Shown here in pieces: positions 48,712 to 55,809 of a DNA stretch of 55,809 nt. Both the position numbers and the translations under genes were made by a program. The notes under the pieces were generated by a model, which was not told where the DNA came from, made no database searches, and saw nothing but the letters and a program-made list of their open reading frames with translations. Each line of letters begins with the position of its first letter. Within the stretch, counting starts at the first letter, position 1. The stretch is taken from NCBI GenBank assembly GCA_964483455.1, contig CAZACK010000026.1, positions 1 to 55,809 on the forward strand, in the 5' to 3' direction. The DNA is from CAYZJD01 sp964483455 (GTDB lineage Bacteria > Acidobacteriota > Terriglobia > Bryobacterales > Bryobacteraceae).

Positions 48712-48741
48712 ATCGGCGTTCATCTGCGTTCATCGGCGGCC
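48712..48741. repeat. dispersed repeat, family A (inverted copy upstream of pgk)
   Basis: Reverse complement reads GGCCGCCGATGAACGCAGATG then AACGCCGAT. The inverted pair is separated by about 14 nt and ends 18 nt before the pgk ATG. Confidence 0.7.
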
Positions 48742-48758
48742 TAACAAGGAGACAGTTC

Positions 48759-49928
48759 ATGCCGAAATTATCCGTTCGCGATCTCGATCTGAAAGGCAAG
48801 CGCGTCTTCATTCGAGTCGATTTCAACGTCCCCCTGGCCCCGGGCGGCCAGGAAATCACCAGCGACAAGCGGATCAAAGCCTCGCTGCCCACGATCCAGT
48901 ACGCGCTCGAGCAGGGCGCGGGCCTGATCCTGGCGAGCCATCTCGGCCGTCCGAAGGGCAAGCCGAATCCGGAGATGAGCCTCAAGCCCGCTGCCAGGCG
49001 GCTCGAGGAACTTCTGGGCCGCCCGGTGAAAATGGCCCCGGATTGCATCGGTCCGGAAGTCGAGGCGATGAAGCCCGCGCCGGGCGAAGTGCTACTCCTC
49101 GAGAATCTGCGGTTCCATCCGCAAGAGGAGAAGAACGATCCGGAGTTCGCCCGGAAGCTGGCGTCGCTGTGCGACGTTTACGTGAACGACGCGTTCGGCT
49201 CGGCGCACCGGGCCCATGCTTCCACCGAGGGGATGATCCGGTTTGTTCCGCAAGCGGCCGCAGGGCTGCTGATGGACAAGGAACTGGAGTGGCTGGGCAA
49301 GGCCACCACGAACCCGGCCCGGCCGTGCATCGCCATCCTCGGCGGCGCCAAGGTTTCCGACAAGATCGAAGTCATCCGGAACCTGCTTAAGGTGGTCGAC
49401 AAGATGCTGATCGGCGGCGCGATGGCGTACACCTTCGCGCGGGCGCAGGGCCAGCCGACCGGCAAGTCGCTGGTCGAAGAGGACAAGGTGGACCTCGCGA
49501 AAGCTCTGGTGTCGGAAGCCGGCGGCAAGCTCATGCTGCCGTCCGATCACGTGGTTGCGGCCGAGCTGAAGGAGGGCGCCGAACACGAAGTGGCCGCCGC
49601 GGTCCCCGACGGGAAGATGGGCCTCGACATCGGCCCGGCGACGATCGAGGCCTACACCAGAGAAATCAAGGCGGCGAGAACCATCATCTGGAACGGGCCG
49701 ATGGGCGTGTTCGAGAAGCCCCCGTTCGACAAGGGCACGGTCGCGCTCGCCAAGGCGGTGGCCGAATCGGGCGCGATCTCGGTGGTCGGCGGCGGCGATT
49801 CCGAAAAAGCCATCAAGTCGGCCGGCGTCGCCGGCAAGATCACGCACATCTCGACCGGCGGCGGCGCGTCGCTTGAATTTCTGGCCGGCCTGACGCTGCC
49901 CGGGGTGGCCGCGCTTACCGAGAAGTGA
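48759..49928 (+). CDS. pgk: phosphoglycerate kinase
   Basis: This 389-aa protein starts at ATG 48759 with AAGGAG 8 nt upstream. PGK blocks: the N-terminal signature KRVFIRVDFNVPL, the substrate loop ASHLGRPKGK, VYVNDAFGSAHRAHAS, the nucleotide domain ILGGAKVSDKIEV, WNGPMGVFE and VVGGGDSEKA with the final GGGASLEFL. It catalyses 1,3-bisphosphoglycerate + ADP to 3-phosphoglycerate + ATP in glycolysis. A family-A inverted repeat pair occupies the leader. The 3' end overlaps the convergent Hint gene by 14 nt. Confidence 0.97.
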   Translation: MPKLSVRDLDLKGKRVFIRVDFNVPLAPGGQEITSDKRIKASLPTIQYALEQGAGLILASHLGRPKGKPNPEMSLKPAARRLEELLGRPVKMAPDCIGPEVEAMKPAPGEVLLLENLRFHPQEEKNDPEFARKLASLCDVYVNDAFGSAHRAHASTEGMIRFVPQAAAGLLMDKELEWLGKATTNPARPCIAILGGAKVSDKIEVIRNLLKVVDKMLIGGAMAYTFARAQGQPTGKSLVEEDKVDLAKALVSEAGGKLMLPSDHVVAAELKEGAEHEVAAAVPDGKMGLDIGPATIEAYTREIKAARTIIWNGPMGVFEKPPFDKGTVALAKAVAESGAISVVGGGDSEKAIKSAGVAGKITHISTGGGASLEFLAGLTLPGVAALTEK

Positions 49929-50835
49929 CCGCCGTCGCGCGTTCGCGAACCCGGTCCTGAAGCCAATAGTCTCCGACGACCAGCCCGCCCGCCAGGAACA
50001 GGTGGTGCTCGGGCTTCGAGGAGTCGTGGGCGAAGCGGAGATTGTAGACCAACTGGCCGGGTTGGGGCGGCACCATCTCGACCCGAGTCACGGTTTCCAC
50101 AACACCGGCCGCTCGCATGATCCTGTCGCCCTCTGACAGCGCCCTCGCCTGCCGAAAGCCGGTGTCCGTCGGGATCGGGTGCTCGGATGAAAGCAGGGCC
50201 GAGCCGCTCGCGGTCGAAACGCGATACAGCGGGAACGGCTCCGGACCGCGGATGATCCCGGCAATCTCCATGGCCTCGCCGGTCACCGGGTTCAGCACGA
50301 AATCGCCGGGAACAAGGTCGCGGATCGGCACGTCGGTTCCGTCCCCCAGCCGAATTGGCGTCGCGCCGTCCAGGCAGGAAGTGTACAGGCTGCTCGAGAA
50401 CTCGTGCTCCTGACCGTTCACCGTCATGCGGATGGTGGTCCGGAAACTGGACTCCGGAGTGGCGTACACCCGGTTGTTGTACGTAACGGCCATCTTCACC
50501 GCCTGCCGGCCATTAGCGTCGGTGCGCACGTTGATCGTGGGAACCATGTCGACGGTGAGCTTGCCGTGCCGGACCTTGGTGGGATCAAGCGAGGCGGAGT
50601 ACACTTTCTGTCCGTCCGGCGCGGTGGTCGTGCGACCCGCCGGCAGGATGTAGGAAGCCGTGAACGGCGGAATCGCGACACCTTCGTGGACGATTTCGAA
50701 CCGCACGCCCTCCAGTCTGGCGCCAGGGCCCAGAAGCTGTGGGCGCGCCAGGCGTTCGTCTTGACCCGACAGGCCGGCCGCCAGCACAAACACCGATAGC
50801 CCGTATCCGGCCGCGCAACAGTTGATGCCCCTCAT
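49915..50835 (-). CDS. exported protein with C-terminal Hint (intein/hedgehog-like) domain
   Basis: This 306-aa protein starts at ATG 50835 (GGAGGTGCGGG upstream). The signal is GYGLSVFVLAAGLSG. Residues about 28-150 are a beta-rich domain of unknown family (RLEGVRFEIVHEG, KVYSASLDPTKVRHGK, TIRMTVNGQEHEFSSSLY). Residues 154-289 are a Hint fold: C154 at SCLDGATPI, GDFVLNPVTGEAME, the block-B-like STASGSALLSSEHPIP with H219, and the end LVYNLRF ... HHLFLAGGLVVGD. Inteins end in HN; here it is GD, then 17 more residues. Autocleavage at the Cys is therefore possible, splicing improbable. Confidence 0.85.
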   Translation of the reverse strand: MRGINCCAAGYGLSVFVLAAGLSGQDERLARPQLLGPGARLEGVRFEIVHEGVAIPPFTASYILPAGRTTTAPDGQKVYSASLDPTKVRHGKLTVDMVPTINVRTDANGRQAVKMAVTYNNRVYATPESSFRTTIRMTVNGQEHEFSSSLYTSCLDGATPIRLGDGTDVPIRDLVPGDFVLNPVTGEAMEIAGIIRGPEPFPLYRVSTASGSALLSSEHPIPTDTGFRQARALSEGDRIMRAAGVVETVTRVEMVPPQPGQLVYNLRFAHDSSKPEHHLFLAGGLVVGDYWLQDRVRERATAVTSR

Positions 50836-50908
50836 CCCGCACCTCCTCAGACCTGACCACGGTAGCACCGGACACCCGGCATCGCAACACCTCTGTGGCT
50901 CCGTCAGA

Positions 50909-50914
50909 CATAAT
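50909..50914 (+). promoter_or_regulatory. candidate -10 of the gene at 50922 (leaderless)
   Basis: CATAAT stands 7 nt before the ATG; there is no SD. Confidence 0.4.
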
Positions 50915-50921
50915 CGTACCT

Positions 50922-52328
50922 ATGGGTCCGAGCCCCGATTGGTGTCCGATGCGCTGGCCGGAAGGCGAGTACTGGCGCAAACCCGCCTCGCTCGATCTGG
51001 TCAAGAACACTCCGGTCAACTGCCTGATCGTGCCGTGGGGTTCCGTGGCGGATCGAAACGGCGCGTGGAAGCCGATGTTCGGCGCGGGATGCGAGGCGGG
51101 TCTCTCCTTCGCCGGATGGCTGGGCGCGGGCTCGGAGCCAGGGCAGGCCATCGCGCAAGCCGCTGCTTCCAGACTCTCGGCTCTGGCGATGCCGAATCCG
51201 CCCGATGCGCAACTTCTGCCTTTGATCCCTGTTGCCGAGCGGTCGAAGCTGCCCTGGCAAGCGCGCTGCCCGATCGTGGCAACCGGCGAGGGCGTCTGGC
51301 CATCCGTGAGAGCCGGCCGCTCGGGCGATGAATCGGCCGACGCCGGACCGACCGGCCTTCCCTGGATCGACTCGAACGCCTGGTTCGCCCGCCTGGCGCG
51401 CGCGCTGGCGCCGGAGAAGACCCTCTGGTTCGCGATCGAACCGTCGAAGCAGCCGGCTGTGGGGAACGCCAATCCCTACCTTCTCGCCTTGGCCGATGCG
51501 CAGGCTAGCGGCGCCCGCTGGCTGGTGAGCCTGGACGCCACGCTTAGCGACGGGCTGGCCTCCGGAAACGCCCAGTCCCAGGCCGCCTGGCGGCGCATCG
51601 CGAATGGTCTTGGGTTCTTCGAAAGACACAAGGAGTGGCGCGCGTTCCTCCCGGCGGGCGTCCTGGCCGTCGTCTCGGATTTTGCGGGCGACAACGAATT
51701 CCTGGCCGGCGAGGCGCTGAACCTGCTCGGGCGGCGGCAGTTGCCCTATCGCATTTTGCCGAAGGCCGTTTCGCATCCGCTGGAAGGGTTCAAAGCGATC
51801 CTCTACCCCGACCGGCAGCCGCCCGAAGGCGGCTTGCGAGACAGAATGCTCGGCTTCCTGCAAACCGGCGGGCTGCTCATTGGCCAGCCGGCGTTGCAGA
51901 TCTTCGCCGCCGGCGGCTGGCTAACCGATTCCGCCAGTCCCCGCTTTCAGGTGTCGGTTCTTGGCAAAGGGCGGGTCGCGGTGGCCAAGGACGAGGTCTC
52001 GGATCCCTGGCTGCTGGCGGCCGACACCCACCTTCTTCTCAGCCGCCGCCACGACCTCTTCCGCATCTGGAACAGCGGCGCCATCAGCACCGACTACAGG
52101 ATTTCCCGGGACAACCAGAAGGCGGTTCTCCAGATTGTCAATTACTCCGGTGGCCCGGCCTCGTTTCTGTCTGTTCGCTTCGAGCGCCCGTTCAGCCGCG
52201 GCCGCTTGTGGACGCTGGAAGGAAACGCCCCACACGAAGTGCCTATGGTCGCCGGGCATAACTGGACGGAATTCCACATCCCGTCGTTCTTCGTCTACGC
52301 TGCATTAGAATTGGAGGCACCGGCATGA
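50922..52328 (+). CDS. protein of unknown function, GATase1/glycosidase-like
   Basis: No confident family is seen in this 468-aa protein. No signal peptide. The N-terminal half reads like a TIM-barrel or hydrolase core (CLIVPWGSVADRNGAWKPMFGAGCE, NPYLLALADAQASGARWLVSLDATLSDGLA). Residues about 230-330 resemble a trimerisation GATase1-like domain of beta-galactosidases (NEFLAGEALNLLGRRQLPYRIL, GFKAILYPDRQPPEGGLRDRM). The C-terminus has a small beta-sandwich (KAVLQIVNYSGGPASFLSVRFE). It overlaps the DUF362 gene by 4 nt (ATGA), so the two are co-translated. Confidence 0.65.
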   Translation: MGPSPDWCPMRWPEGEYWRKPASLDLVKNTPVNCLIVPWGSVADRNGAWKPMFGAGCEAGLSFAGWLGAGSEPGQAIAQAAASRLSALAMPNPPDAQLLPLIPVAERSKLPWQARCPIVATGEGVWPSVRAGRSGDESADAGPTGLPWIDSNAWFARLARALAPEKTLWFAIEPSKQPAVGNANPYLLALADAQASGARWLVSLDATLSDGLASGNAQSQAAWRRIANGLGFFERHKEWRAFLPAGVLAVVSDFAGDNEFLAGEALNLLGRRQLPYRILPKAVSHPLEGFKAILYPDRQPPEGGLRDRMLGFLQTGGLLIGQPALQIFAAGGWLTDSASPRFQVSVLGKGRVAVAKDEVSDPWLLAADTHLLLSRRHDLFRIWNSGAISTDYRISRDNQKAVLQIVNYSGGPASFLSVRFERPFSRGRLWTLEGNAPHEVPMVAGHNWTEFHIPSFFVYAALELEAPA

Positions 52329-53467
52329 TGACACGACGCCAGTTGCTCGGAACCCTGGGAACCGTCGCGGCGGGACTCCCAAGGCTTGCCCGTGGGGTGG
52401 CGCCAGCGTCGCCGGTGGCGGTGGCCAAGTGCGCCACCTACGGGCCGGAACTGTTCCCAACGCTGGAGCGCATGTTTGACCAGCTTGGCGGCCTGGGCCG
52501 GCTGGTGAAGAACAAGACGGTCGCCATCAAGCTGAACCTCACCGGCAGCGCCGACACCCGCCTGGCTCACCTGACCCACGAGGACACCTACTGGACCCAC
52601 CACCGCGTCATCGCCGCCACCGTCCATCTGCTCGGCAAGGCCGGCGCCCGCCGTATCCGACTGCTCGAAAGCCCGTGGGCGACCGCCGATCCGCTCGAGG
52701 AGTTCATCCTCGCCGCCGGCTGGGATCCGGAGGAATTCCTGAGCGCGCACGCCCGTGTCGAATTCGAGAACACCAACTACCTCGGGCGCGGCAACAGATA
52801 CTCCCGCCTGCCGGTGCCGCACGGCGGCCACATCTTCAAGGCCTTTGACCTGAACCACTCCTACGAAGACTGCGACGTCTTCGTGTCGCTCGCCAAGCTC
52901 AAAGAGCACGTCACCACCGGTGTGACGCTCGCCATGAAGAATTGCTTCGGCATCACGCCGTGCACGATCTACGGCCAGGGCGCGGGCATCGACGAACCCA
53001 GCCTCGTCCCAACCGGAGGCCGGTCGCCGCTGCACTTCGGCGACCGGCAGCCGTCCCGGAGCGCCCTGCCCGAGAACGACCCGGCCTCGCCGCGCGACGA
53101 CAAGTACCGCGTCCCGCGCATCGTCGCCGACCTGGCGGCGGCCCGCCCGATTCACCTGTCGGTCATCGACGGCATCAAGTCGATGTCCGGATGCGAGGGA
53201 CCATGGTATCCGCGGGCCCGCGCGGTCGCGCCGGGAGTGCTGATCGCCGGGCTGAATCCGGTCTGCACCGATGCCGTGGCCACCGCGGTCATGGGCTTCG
53301 ACCCCATGGCGGACCGGGGCACGCCGCCGTTCGAGAATTGCGACAGCACCCTCCGGCTGGCCGAGGAGCATCGCGTCGGCACGCGCGATCTTCAGCGCAT
53401 CGAAGTCATCGGGACTTCGATCCGCGAAGCCCGGTTTGACTTCCGGTCCACCTGGAAGAAGGCATAG
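52325..53467 (+). CDS. DUF362 protein with Tat-like signal
   Basis: This 380-aa protein's N-terminus MMTRRQLLGTLGTVAAG has the twin-arginine pattern. DUF362 features: VAIKLNLTG, LGKAGARRIRLLESP, DVFVSLAKLKEHVTTGVTLAMKNCFGITP and IHLSVIDGIKSMSGCEGPWYPRARAVAPGVLIAGLNPVCTDAVATAVMGFDP. No ferredoxin domain follows, unlike some members. It is probably an exported oxidoreductase-like protein, cofactor unknown. It is coupled to the preceding gene of unknown function. Confidence 0.85.
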   Translation: MMTRRQLLGTLGTVAAGLPRLARGVAPASPVAVAKCATYGPELFPTLERMFDQLGGLGRLVKNKTVAIKLNLTGSADTRLAHLTHEDTYWTHHRVIAATVHLLGKAGARRIRLLESPWATADPLEEFILAAGWDPEEFLSAHARVEFENTNYLGRGNRYSRLPVPHGGHIFKAFDLNHSYEDCDVFVSLAKLKEHVTTGVTLAMKNCFGITPCTIYGQGAGIDEPSLVPTGGRSPLHFGDRQPSRSALPENDPASPRDDKYRVPRIVADLAAARPIHLSVIDGIKSMSGCEGPWYPRARAVAPGVLIAGLNPVCTDAVATAVMGFDPMADRGTPPFENCDSTLRLAEEHRVGTRDLQRIEVIGTSIREARFDFRSTWKKA

Positions 53468-53527
53468 GCGCGGAGCGCTGCTTCGCGCGAGGGCAGGCGA
53501 AAGCGTCTGCCCCACCCAGTGCAGCTA

Positions 53528-54904
53528 CTATTCGATTTTGACCTCCCCCATCCCATACCATCCGTCGGGCCGGACGCCTTCGATGGCGAGTTTCACCTTG
53601 GGATCGCGCGTCCGCGGGTCGACCATCGCCAGCGCCAGGTCGTACTCGCCCGGCGGCAGGTCAGGCGGCAGGAACACCGCGTCGTCGTAGACCGCGTCCC
53701 CGGGGAGCCACGTGCGGATGTCCGCTTTCGTCTCCAGCACCGCGCTGTTGCGGCTGTTTCTCACGCGCAGCGCCAGCGGGAACTCCTTGTAGCAGGGCGC
53801 GACGCCCTTGTTCTCCCACCACGACGTGAACGCCAGCCGGCCCCCGGGCCGCACCGGCGAGGGGTAGGTGAACTTGCGCAACACGAACCGGTAGCCCATC
53901 TTCTTCAGCCATCGCTCGACGTTCGGCTTCCACTCCTCGGGCACCGCCGAGGACTTGCCGTTGAACGACGAGATGTGCCATTTCAGCGACTGGTCGATGA
54001 TGTAATCCACGTCCCAGCCTTTGTTCTTCCAGTGCTGCATCACCCAGCAGACTTCCAGGCTCACCGGCGCCTTCTTCCAGGCGTCCGCCATGCCGAAGTT
54101 GAGGATCGCCTGCGGGTAGTAGTCGAGCATGTGCGACCACGTCGGGCTGAAGCCGCCCATGTCGCCGAGACAGTCCACGCGCCAGCCGACGTTGCGCTTC
54201 GAGATGCCGTAGCCGTTGGTCTTCGCGTCGGTCAGCAGCATCAGCAGCGGCGTTCTCCGGAACGCCTCGAGGTAGGCGTCCACCAGCGCCTCGCGCGTCG
54301 TCTGGGAAAGCAGCTCCGAGCCGGCGCCCTCGCCCCAGGCGCCGACGATCGACAGGTCCACGCTCTCCAGGTCCGGATGCCCGTCGTAGCGCGCGCCGAG
54401 CGCGCGGATCATGGCGCCGAAATGGCGCGCGTACCGCGGATCCTCCGGATTCGTGCGCCACTTCTTCTCCGCCAGCCCGCTCTCGGCGCCGAGCATCGCC
54501 CGGTACCAGGCCGGCACGTCGTTGTCTTTGTCGGTCCCGTACGGCGCGATGCGCAGCATCAGCGTCTGGCCGCGCTCGCGCGCGGTGGCCAGCGCCTTGT
54601 CGAGCATCGGCCAGTCATAGCGGCCCTGCTCCGGCTCGACGAACTTCCAGTAGACGCGGAAGTAGGCGATCGACGTCGGCGGGTGGTCCTTGTTCTCCAG
54701 CGCGCCCCGGAACGGCTGGTAGACAATCGGGTAGCCTTCGGTCCACGTCAGCCCTTCGTTCAGCTCATCCCCATTGAACCGCTGGAACGTCATGAAGCCG
54801 ATTCCGGGGTTCACCAGCACCTCGTCGATTTCCTTCGGACGGACGGTGACGATTTGCTGGGCCAGCACCGGCGTCACGGCGAGAATGCAGGCCAGCCTTC
54901 GCAT
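53528..54904 (-). CDS. exported DUF4832 (DUF4874) glycosidase-like protein
   Basis: This 458-aa protein starts at ATG 54904 with GGAGG 6 nt upstream; signal RRLACILAVTPVLAQQ. The N-terminal part matches DUF4874 (VLVNPGIGFMTFQRFNGDEL, SIAYFRVYWKFVEPEQGRYDWPMLDKAL, a beta-galactosidase-like TIM barrel); the C-terminal half is DUF4832 (VSLEVCWVMQHWKNKGWDVDYI, RPGGRLAFTSWWENKGVAPCY, with a final beta-sandwich). Glu/Asp motifs such as SIVGAWGEGAGSE could be catalytic. The M55 peptidase gene lies just upstream in the same direction (12-nt gap). Confidence 0.8.
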   Translation of the reverse strand: MRRLACILAVTPVLAQQIVTVRPKEIDEVLVNPGIGFMTFQRFNGDELNEGLTWTEGYPIVYQPFRGALENKDHPPTSIAYFRVYWKFVEPEQGRYDWPMLDKALATARERGQTLMLRIAPYGTDKDNDVPAWYRAMLGAESGLAEKKWRTNPEDPRYARHFGAMIRALGARYDGHPDLESVDLSIVGAWGEGAGSELLSQTTREALVDAYLEAFRRTPLLMLLTDAKTNGYGISKRNVGWRVDCLGDMGGFSPTWSHMLDYYPQAILNFGMADAWKKAPVSLEVCWVMQHWKNKGWDVDYIIDQSLKWHISSFNGKSSAVPEEWKPNVERWLKKMGYRFVLRKFTYPSPVRPGGRLAFTSWWENKGVAPCYKEFPLALRVRNSRNSAVLETKADIRTWLPGDAVYDDAVFLPPDLPPGEYDLALAMVDPRTRDPKVKLAIEGVRPDGWYGMGEVKIE

Positions 54905-54916
54905 GATGGCCTCCGC

Positions 54917-55768
54917 TCACCGCAGGTTGTACCGCGTCCAGGCTTCGAAGAAGTCTTTGCCGCGATAGCGGACGGTGCGGTCATCGACGACCTCGGCGCC
55001 CGGCGCGCGGCCTGCGTCGATCGGAAGGGAGTTCCGGGTGGTGTACTCGATCTCGAAGGTGACCGGGCCTTCGATCTTCACGGGCTTGATCTTGCCGATC
55101 TTCGCCATGGCGGCCCGGGCCCGGTCGCGAATCAGCGCGCGGGCGAACTCCGCCGACAGGCTGATGCAGGTGTAGCGCCCGAGCCCCTCCTTCACCTCGG
55201 CGACTTCGCCAAAGGGTACAACCCGGCGATACTCCTCGACCGCCGCCCGGTCGCCGGAGAGAAAGATCACCGGCACGCCGTACCAGCCGGCCAGCGCCAC
55301 CCGCGTCTCAATCTCGCCCACAGGCTTGCCGTTCATGCGCATATTCTGGATGCCGAGCGAGCTATAGCTGTGGGCCATGATGCCGCCCTTCACATTCGCC
55401 ATGCTGTGCTGGCCGACGAAGGCGACCGCGGCGTAGCCGCGCTCCAGGCTCATGCTCACCCCCAGCCCGCCCATGAGGAGCTTCGACCGCGGATGGATGG
55501 TGAGCGCGGACAGCGTCTGGCTGCCGTCGTGCCCGTCCCACACCACCACCTCGTCGGCGCCGCCGTCAAAGAAGCCGTCCACGGCGGCGTTGATCTCGCC
55601 GGTCAGCAACTGGCGCATCTCGGCGTCCTTCGGGTCGGTCTTGTCCTGGCGGCACACGCCGGCCACGCCCTCGGCGTCGGTGATCAGGAATACGCTGCGC
55701 TTCGCCTGGGCCGGACAGGCCACGGCTGCGCACCAAAGAATGAGAGCCACTTGTCGGACTGGCAACAT
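54917..55768 (-). CDS. M55 D-aminopeptidase (DppA-like), exported
   Basis: This 283-aa protein starts at ATG 55768 with TATACT 6 nt upstream and no SD. Signal QVALILWCAAVACPAQA. The M55 zinc ligands are in place: D31 and E33 (LITDAEGVAG), D78-x-H80 (WDGHDGS), H121 (VGQHSM), followed by H133 and a Glu pair at 152-154. It cleaves D-amino acid peptides such as D-Ala-D-Ala, so it probably recycles or salvages cell-wall peptides in the periplasm. Likely in an operon with the DUF4832 gene downstream. Confidence 0.92.
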   Translation of the reverse strand: MLPVRQVALILWCAAVACPAQAKRSVFLITDAEGVAGVCRQDKTDPKDAEMRQLLTGEINAAVDGFFDGGADEVVVWDGHDGSQTLSALTIHPRSKLLMGGLGVSMSLERGYAAVAFVGQHSMANVKGGIMAHSYSSLGIQNMRMNGKPVGEIETRVALAGWYGVPVIFLSGDRAAVEEYRRVVPFGEVAEVKEGLGRYTCISLSAEFARALIRDRARAAMAKIGKIKPVKIEGPVTFEIEYTTRNSLPIDAGRAPGAEVVDDRTVRYRGKDFFEAWTRYNLR

Positions 55769-55775
55769 GCGAACA

Positions 55776-55781
55776 GTATAC
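55776..55781 (-). promoter_or_regulatory. candidate -10 of the M55 gene (leaderless)
   Basis: On the minus strand TATACT (about 55775-55780, within 1 nt) is followed by 6 nt and then the ATG at 55768. Confidence 0.45.
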
Positions 55782-55809
55782 GCCCCGACCCCCGGCGATA
55801 CGTATGGAG

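Noticed and set aside
49915..50835. Classic splicing intein in a housekeeping gene
   Set aside because: The flanking N-domain is no known host protein, the terminal His-Asn is absent and almost no C-extein follows.

Overview
The window is high-GC (roughly 65%), densely packed and almost all chromosomal. The gene content suggests an uncultured or soil member of the Acidobacteriota, near Solibacterales/Bryobacterales. This is an inference from family resemblance: LutABC, an Hfq-like protein with an N-terminal extension, BamA-Skp, large GH106-type and DUF4091/DUF4832 secreted enzymes, CHAT-TPR lipoproteins and many small TA pairs. No rRNA, tRNA, integrase or intact insertion sequence was recognised.

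Layout. 1-7.3 kb: housekeeping genes (end of an alpha/beta hydrolase, a receiver protein, purB, a WalJ-like metallo-beta-lactamase protein, an Hfq-like protein, a thioesterase, a TPR protein) and the lutABC lactate operon. 7.4-12.0 kb: a four-gene unit of ECF sigma factor, zinc-finger anti-sigma factor, unknown protein and TPR-CHAT protease lipoprotein. 12.4-20.1 kb: a Cys-rich secreted protein, an aldose epimerase-like protein, skp and bamA, a broken DUF389 gene and a DUF5009 membrane protein. 20.2-32.6 kb: an RHH/PIN TA pair, then large secreted proteins (transglutaminase-like, DUF4091, GH106-like), two small exported proteins and an IclR-HTH/periplasmic-binding fusion regulator. 32.6-38.5 kb: a compact type III-A CRISPR effector cluster (csm1-csm5, minus strand), with a RelE/HigB-HigA-like TA pair divergent from it. 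38.5-40.1 kb: a decayed RHS fragment. 40.1-49.9 kb: two polytopic glycosyltransferase-like proteins, nth, a lipoprotein, VapBC, a DUF2442 protein, a BadF-type kinase, an M20 peptidase and pgk. 49.9-55.8 kb: an exported Hint-domain protein, an unknown protein coupled to a DUF362 protein, a DUF4832 protein and an M55 D-aminopeptidase.

Most notable: (1) the csm cluster has a Cas10 of only about 485 aa with no HD nuclease domain but an intact GGDD cyclase motif, and a Csm2 with an RG-rich N-terminal tail; no cas6, csm6/CARF gene, adaptation gene or CRISPR array lies within the window. (2) The sigma/anti-sigma/unknown/CHAT unit looks like a signal-controlled protease module with its candidate substrate next to it. 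(3) A Hint (intein/hedgehog-like) domain sits in an exported protein and lacks the terminal HN. (4) About a dozen start codons have a TANNNT-like -10 hexamer 6-9 nt upstream and no Shine-Dalgarno sequence, which predicts many leaderless mRNAs. (5) Two families of short dispersed intergenic repeats occur, one as an inverted pair directly upstream of pgk. (6) Operator-like palindromes overlap the start regions of all three TA pairs.
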